Shown here piece by piece: positions 22,840-25,624 of a stretch of 25,624 nt of DNA (positions within the stretch are counted from its first letter, which is position 1; each line of letters opens with the position of its first letter). Source of the DNA: an uncultured Collinsella sp. GTDB taxonomy: Bacteria > Actinomycetota > Coriobacteriia > Coriobacteriales > Coriobacteriaceae. The stretch spans positions 1-25,624 of the forward strand of contig CAMQJB010000029.1 of assembly GCA_947002045.1 (NCBI GenBank), written 5' to 3'. Under the pieces are notes generated by a model that was not told the origin of the DNA, did no database searches, and saw only the letters and a program-made list of their open reading frames with translations. The position numbers and the translations under genes were made by a program.

Positions 22840-24222
22840 CTACAGAGACGCGATCGTTGCGTTTGCGCACTTGAGCGCACCGTCGGTGACGGTAAGCGCC
22901 ACACCCTGGCCCTGCTTGTTGCAGAAGCGAGCGTTGAGCGCAACATCATCGACAAAGATGGTCGCGATGTCGTCGTCGACGACCAGACGCACATGGTGAG
23001 TGCCCTCGCCCTTAAAGAACAACGGACGCTCGAGGCCCATGTTGTTGACCTGGAACCACGGGTACTGGGGAGCCGGCGTGAACTCGAGCTTGCCCTCGCG
23101 CAGGTTGGCGCGGAACTCATAGGCAAGACCGGTCTCGGCGTCCTCAGCGAACTTGACCGAGAAGCCGGCAGCGTTACCGCCGAGCTCAATGTCGGCATCG
23201 AGCAAGTAGGTGGAGCCGGCATCCGCGGCGAGCACCTGCTCGACCTTGCCCGACTCGCAGGAAAGCTCAAAGGTCTCGACAGCCTTGCCCTCGCCAAAGG
23301 CGCCAAGCATGCTGTCGGGGAGCTTGGTGCCGAGCGTTCCGTCGGCACGCTGAACGATCTCGAGGGGCATAAAGGTGCCACCCCATAGGTAAGAGCTGGG
23401 GTCGCCGCCCTCGTCACGCGTAGGAACCCAACCAAAGAGAACGCGACGCTCGCCATCGAATGCGGTGCGAGCGGCGTAGTACGCGCGGCCGTCGAAGGAG
23501 TCGTCAGCGGGGGTAATCCAAGGACCGTTGATGGACTTGGACATGCGGTAACGGGTCTTGTTGCCGTCGCTGTACTCGGAAAAGACGAGGTACCACCAGT
23601 CGCCCATCTTAAAGAGATCAGGCATCTCAAACATGGTGTACAGGCCCGGGTTCCACCAGTCGCCCTGGAACTCCCAGTTGGTCAGATCCTTGGAGGTGAA
23701 CTTGACCAGGCGGCCGGTCATCAGACGCTTGTCCTCGCCCACACGCGTGCCGAGGATGAGCATGTACTCCTCGTTCTCCTCATCCCAAAGCACAAAGGGA
23801 TCGCGCCAGTTGCGGTCATCGTAACCCTCCTGGGGCGGAAGCAGCGTCTCGGCGATGTTCTTCTCCCACTTGACGGCGTCGTCGCTCGTTGCGTGAAGAA
23901 GAACCTGCTTCATCAAACGTGCGCGGACCTTATCGCGATTGCAACCAGTGTAGAGCGCATGGTACTTGTCGCCCACCTTAAACACCGTGCCGGCATAAAT
24001 GTACTGGTCGACTTCCTCGTCGCCGCCGCGCTCAAGGCTCTCGCCAAAGTCCTTGTAGTTGACGAAATCCTTGGTCGTAGCGAGTGCCCAGCCAAACGGC
24101 TCTCCGAAAGGTTCGGGGTTACGCGTGTCACGCTGATGATAGAGATAGAACGTGCCGTCCTCGCCGTACGGCATGATGTCGCCTACCCAAATTCCCTCAG
24201 GCTGGTAATACACCTTGTGCAT
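22840..24222 (-). CDS. GH32 family beta-fructosidase, non-canonical (Aec43/FosGH2-like)
   Basis: This 460-residue cytoplasmic glycosidase is the first gene of the operon. Instead of the usual WMNDPNG it opens with WVGDIMPYGEDGTFYLYHQ, in which D15 can serve as nucleophile. R140-D141-P142 and E199 in FEMPDLF supply the other two catalytic positions, so it should be active. The VGD-type opening is known from the fructo-oligosaccharide enzyme group around E. coli Aec43; this assignment is from memory of the family. A C-terminal beta-sandwich (about 325-460) is present. ATG 24222 follows AAAGGAAG by 8 nt; a GTG at 24240 is rejected. Likely substrates are short fructo-oligosaccharides or their phosphates. 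Confidence 0.85.
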   Translation of the reverse strand: MHKVYYQPEGIWVGDIMPYGEDGTFYLYHQRDTRNPEPFGEPFGWALATTKDFVNYKDFGESLERGGDEEVDQYIYAGTVFKVGDKYHALYTGCNRDKVRARLMKQVLLHATSDDAVKWEKNIAETLLPPQEGYDDRNWRDPFVLWDEENEEYMLILGTRVGEDKRLMTGRLVKFTSKDLTNWEFQGDWWNPGLYTMFEMPDLFKMGDWWYLVFSEYSDGNKTRYRMSKSINGPWITPADDSFDGRAYYAARTAFDGERRVLFGWVPTRDEGGDPSSYLWGGTFMPLEIVQRADGTLGTKLPDSMLGAFGEGKAVETFELSCESGKVEQVLAADAGSTYLLDADIELGGNAAGFSVKFAEDAETGLAYEFRANLREGKLEFTPAPQYPWFQVNNMGLERPLFFKGEGTHHVRLVVDDDIATIFVDDVALNARFCNKQGQGVALTVTDGALKCANATIASL

Positions 24223-24264
24223 CCGAGACTTCCTTTCCACGACATACTAACTCGGTACAATGGC

Positions 24265-24304
24265 AAGATATGTCAATCGTTTTCATATGTCAAACGTTTT
24301 CACA
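24265..24304 (-). promoter_or_regulatory. Operon promoter overlapped by two abutting LacI-type operators
   Basis: On the minus strand TTGACA (24288-24293), a 17-bp spacer and TATCTT (24265-24270) form a strong promoter. Operator 1 TGTCAATCGTTTTCATA (24271-24287) fills the spacer, and operator 2 TGTCAAACGTTTTCACA (24288-24304) covers the -35 box. Both have the central CG typical of LacI-family sites and are similar to the site before the regulator gene. Confidence 0.85.
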
Positions 24305-24334
24305 CCAATACGTCTTTTCGCAGTTCCAGTCGTC

Positions 24335-24349
24335 GGCAAACGGTTGACA
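24335..24349 (-). promoter_or_regulatory. Third, upstream LacI-type operator
   Basis: Minus-strand TGTCAACCGTTTGCC matches the left half of the other operators and is weaker on the right. Its CG centre lies 46 bp from operator 2. The rest of the 183-nt gap between the LacI stop and the GH32 start shows no clear terminator, so lacI read-through is possible. Confidence 0.5.
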
Positions 24350-24405
24350 TATGCCGGTGAACGGTCATCAGAGGCGTTTGAGGAATTCTTTTGGCACGGG
24401 ATGAA

Positions 24406-25416
24406 CTACGCGGTTTTGCCCTCAATAAGTTCAACGGGAAGCTTGATATTCGATTCGGGATTATCGCCGTTAATTAGAGCGATGATGGATTGCGCCGCGA
24501 GCTCTCCGATGCGATCGATATCTTGACGTACGGTTGTTAAGTCAGGCATAAACGTCATAGTTCGGCGGGCACCATCCGCGCCCACGACCTTAATATCGTC
24601 TGGAGCGCTCAAGCCGCGCTGCTTCATCACGTTGAGACAGATGGCCGCCATCGTATCGTCTCCCGCAAAGATGCCGTCAATATCGGGGTTCTCATCGAGG
24701 ATCTTCGCAACGACCGCGCCCTTTTCGTCGTCGGGCTTAACGAACTCAACCTCACGGACAAGCGCGGACAAACCGGCCTGCTCAACAACATCGAGGTAGG
24801 CATCGGTACGCTTATTGGCAGGCATGCGCATGCGGCTATTGCTGCGCAGGCACAGGATACGCCTGCAGCCGTCATCAATCAGACGGCGCGTGGCGAGCTC
24901 GCCAATGCCATAGCTGTCACTTGCAATCTGGACAGAGCCCTCGCCAAGATCGCAGTCGATGCCAACCAGGCTCAAGCCCATCTCGGCATATGCCTCGGCA
25001 CCGATATTGAGGGAGTTGACGATGACGCCGTCGACCATATTGCGGCGGAGCATGTCAATATAGGAACGCTCAAGATCGGGTCGATTGGCGCTGTTGCACA
25101 GCAACATCTTAAAGCCGTTTTCCGCTAACGTGCGCTCGACCGCCTGCACAACCTGAGCATGGAACGGGCTGCTCACAAAGGGAACGATCATACCGATAAG
25201 ATTCAGGCGACCGTTGAGCATGGCACGGGCGATATCGTTGGGCGTATAGTTGATGCGCTCCATCGCGGCATGGACCTTATCGCGGGTCTCTTGGCTAATA
25301 TAGCCGCGATTATTAAGCACGCGAGATACCGTAGTAGGCGAAACCCCCGCCACCGCTGCAACTTCCTTGATGCCAGGCTTAGCAGAATCCTTAGAACGAG
25401 CGCCCTCGCGAGCCAT
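24406..25416 (-). CDS. LacI-family transcriptional repressor of the fructoside operon
   Basis: This 336-residue regulator has an N-terminal LacI helix-turn-helix (about 16-65: IKEVAAVAGVSPTTVSRVLN, then the hinge helix NDIARAMLNGR) and a periplasmic-binding-type sensor core (about 70-336) with VDGVIVNS, LVGIDCD and IDGIFAGDDTMA segments. It should bind a sugar phosphate or sugar from this pathway. ATG 25416 was chosen because GGGAGG lies 5 nt upstream; in-frame ATGs at 25431 and 25437 would place that ribosome site inside the gene. Operators at its own promoter and at the operon promoter indicate autoregulation and local control. Confidence 0.93.
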   Translation of the reverse strand: MAREGARSKDSAKPGIKEVAAVAGVSPTTVSRVLNNRGYISQETRDKVHAAMERINYTPNDIARAMLNGRLNLIGMIVPFVSSPFHAQVVQAVERTLAENGFKMLLCNSANRPDLERSYIDMLRRNMVDGVIVNSLNIGAEAYAEMGLSLVGIDCDLGEGSVQIASDSYGIGELATRRLIDDGCRRILCLRSNSRMRMPANKRTDAYLDVVEQAGLSALVREVEFVKPDDEKGAVVAKILDENPDIDGIFAGDDTMAAICLNVMKQRGLSAPDDIKVVGADGARRTMTFMPDLTTVRQDIDRIGELAAQSIIALINGDNPESNIKLPVELIEGKTA

Positions 25417-25436
25417 AGCACCCTCCCCCATCAACA

Positions 25437-25475
25437 TGTCAAACGTTTACATACGAACAAAGCATACCCCAACAA
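25437..25475 (-). promoter_or_regulatory. LacI-type operator and probable promoter of the regulator gene
   Basis: TGTCAAACGTTTACA (25437-25451) is a near-perfect palindrome around CG. It overlaps a candidate -10 TATGTA (minus, 25448-25453), with TTGTTG (25470-25475) 16 bp away as -35. The operator is clear and the promoter boxes are moderate. Between 25476 and 25570 nothing else is recognisable. Confidence 0.65.
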
Positions 25476-25568
25476 CAGCGGGAAGACGGTAACAGCACAA
25501 GCAAGTAAACGACTCATCCAAATAATTAGGAGAGTTCCGCCTAAAGGGTGACTACACAGGACCCCCGC

Positions 25569-25624
<56 letters not shown>

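Noticed and set aside
24223..24240. Upstream GTG start for the first GH32 gene
   Set aside because: The ribosome site AAAGGAAG would then lie inside the coding region; ATG 24222 has correct spacing.

Overview
The window looks like a chromosomal segment of a Coriobacteriia actinobacterium, most likely Collinsella. This rests on gene content, moderately GC-rich codon use, conserved AGGAG-type ribosome sites, and intergenic gaps packed with long hairpin repeats. It was judged from the sequence alone, without a database search. No rRNA, tRNA, CRISPR array, transposase or phage gene was seen. The right end (25571-25624) is an almost pure G tract that looks like a sequencing or assembly artefact, so the window probably reaches a contig end.

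Layout. 1-2040: a membrane-anchored XRE-type regulator and a small conserved protein of unknown function, both on +, separated by two hairpin repeats. 2079-7696 (all -): a response regulator, its histidine kinase (4-nt overlap), an ABC ATPase and a large FtsX-type permease, a layout typical of peptide- or envelope-stress-sensing transport modules. 7925-8503: an O6-alkylguanine-DNA alkyltransferase. 8504-9249: a gene-free gap filled with hairpins. 9250-14544: aspartate-family amino acid synthesis, with asd and aspartokinase on - and thrC and thrB divergent on +; homoserine dehydrogenase is absent. 14803-17347 (-): engB, an MTA/SAH nucleosidase and a membrane-anchored class A beta-lactamase-fold serine hydrolase. 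17663-18481: pyruvate formate-lyase activating enzyme. 18668-19522: a DegV fatty-acid-binding protein. 19799-25416 (-): a beta-fructoside/sucrose locus with a LacI regulator, a GH32 enzyme of non-canonical type, a PTS EIIBC and a classical sucrose-6-phosphate hydrolase. It has a readable promoter, TTGACA-17-TATCTT, overlapped by two abutting 17-bp LacI-type operators, and a matching operator in front of the regulator gene itself.

The most unusual content is between the genes. Three long nested hairpins (9108-9237, 13538-13649, 14542-14720) have different arm sequences but the same architecture. In each, a TCC/GGA clamp and a small GCA/(G or C)A internal loop sit between an outer and an inner helix. 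Two of them share a 33-nt apical core that is 30/33 identical and lies in opposite orientation. A second family (1243-1311 and 17506-17573) conserves its outer arm while its inner arm changes in a compensatory way. Other long hairpins lie at 1374-1513, 8571-8656 and 8663-8844, and a 34-nt repeat caps both ends of the kinase/ABC boundary. Selection or mobilisation acting on folded structure rather than primary sequence is the best candidate here for an undescribed system.
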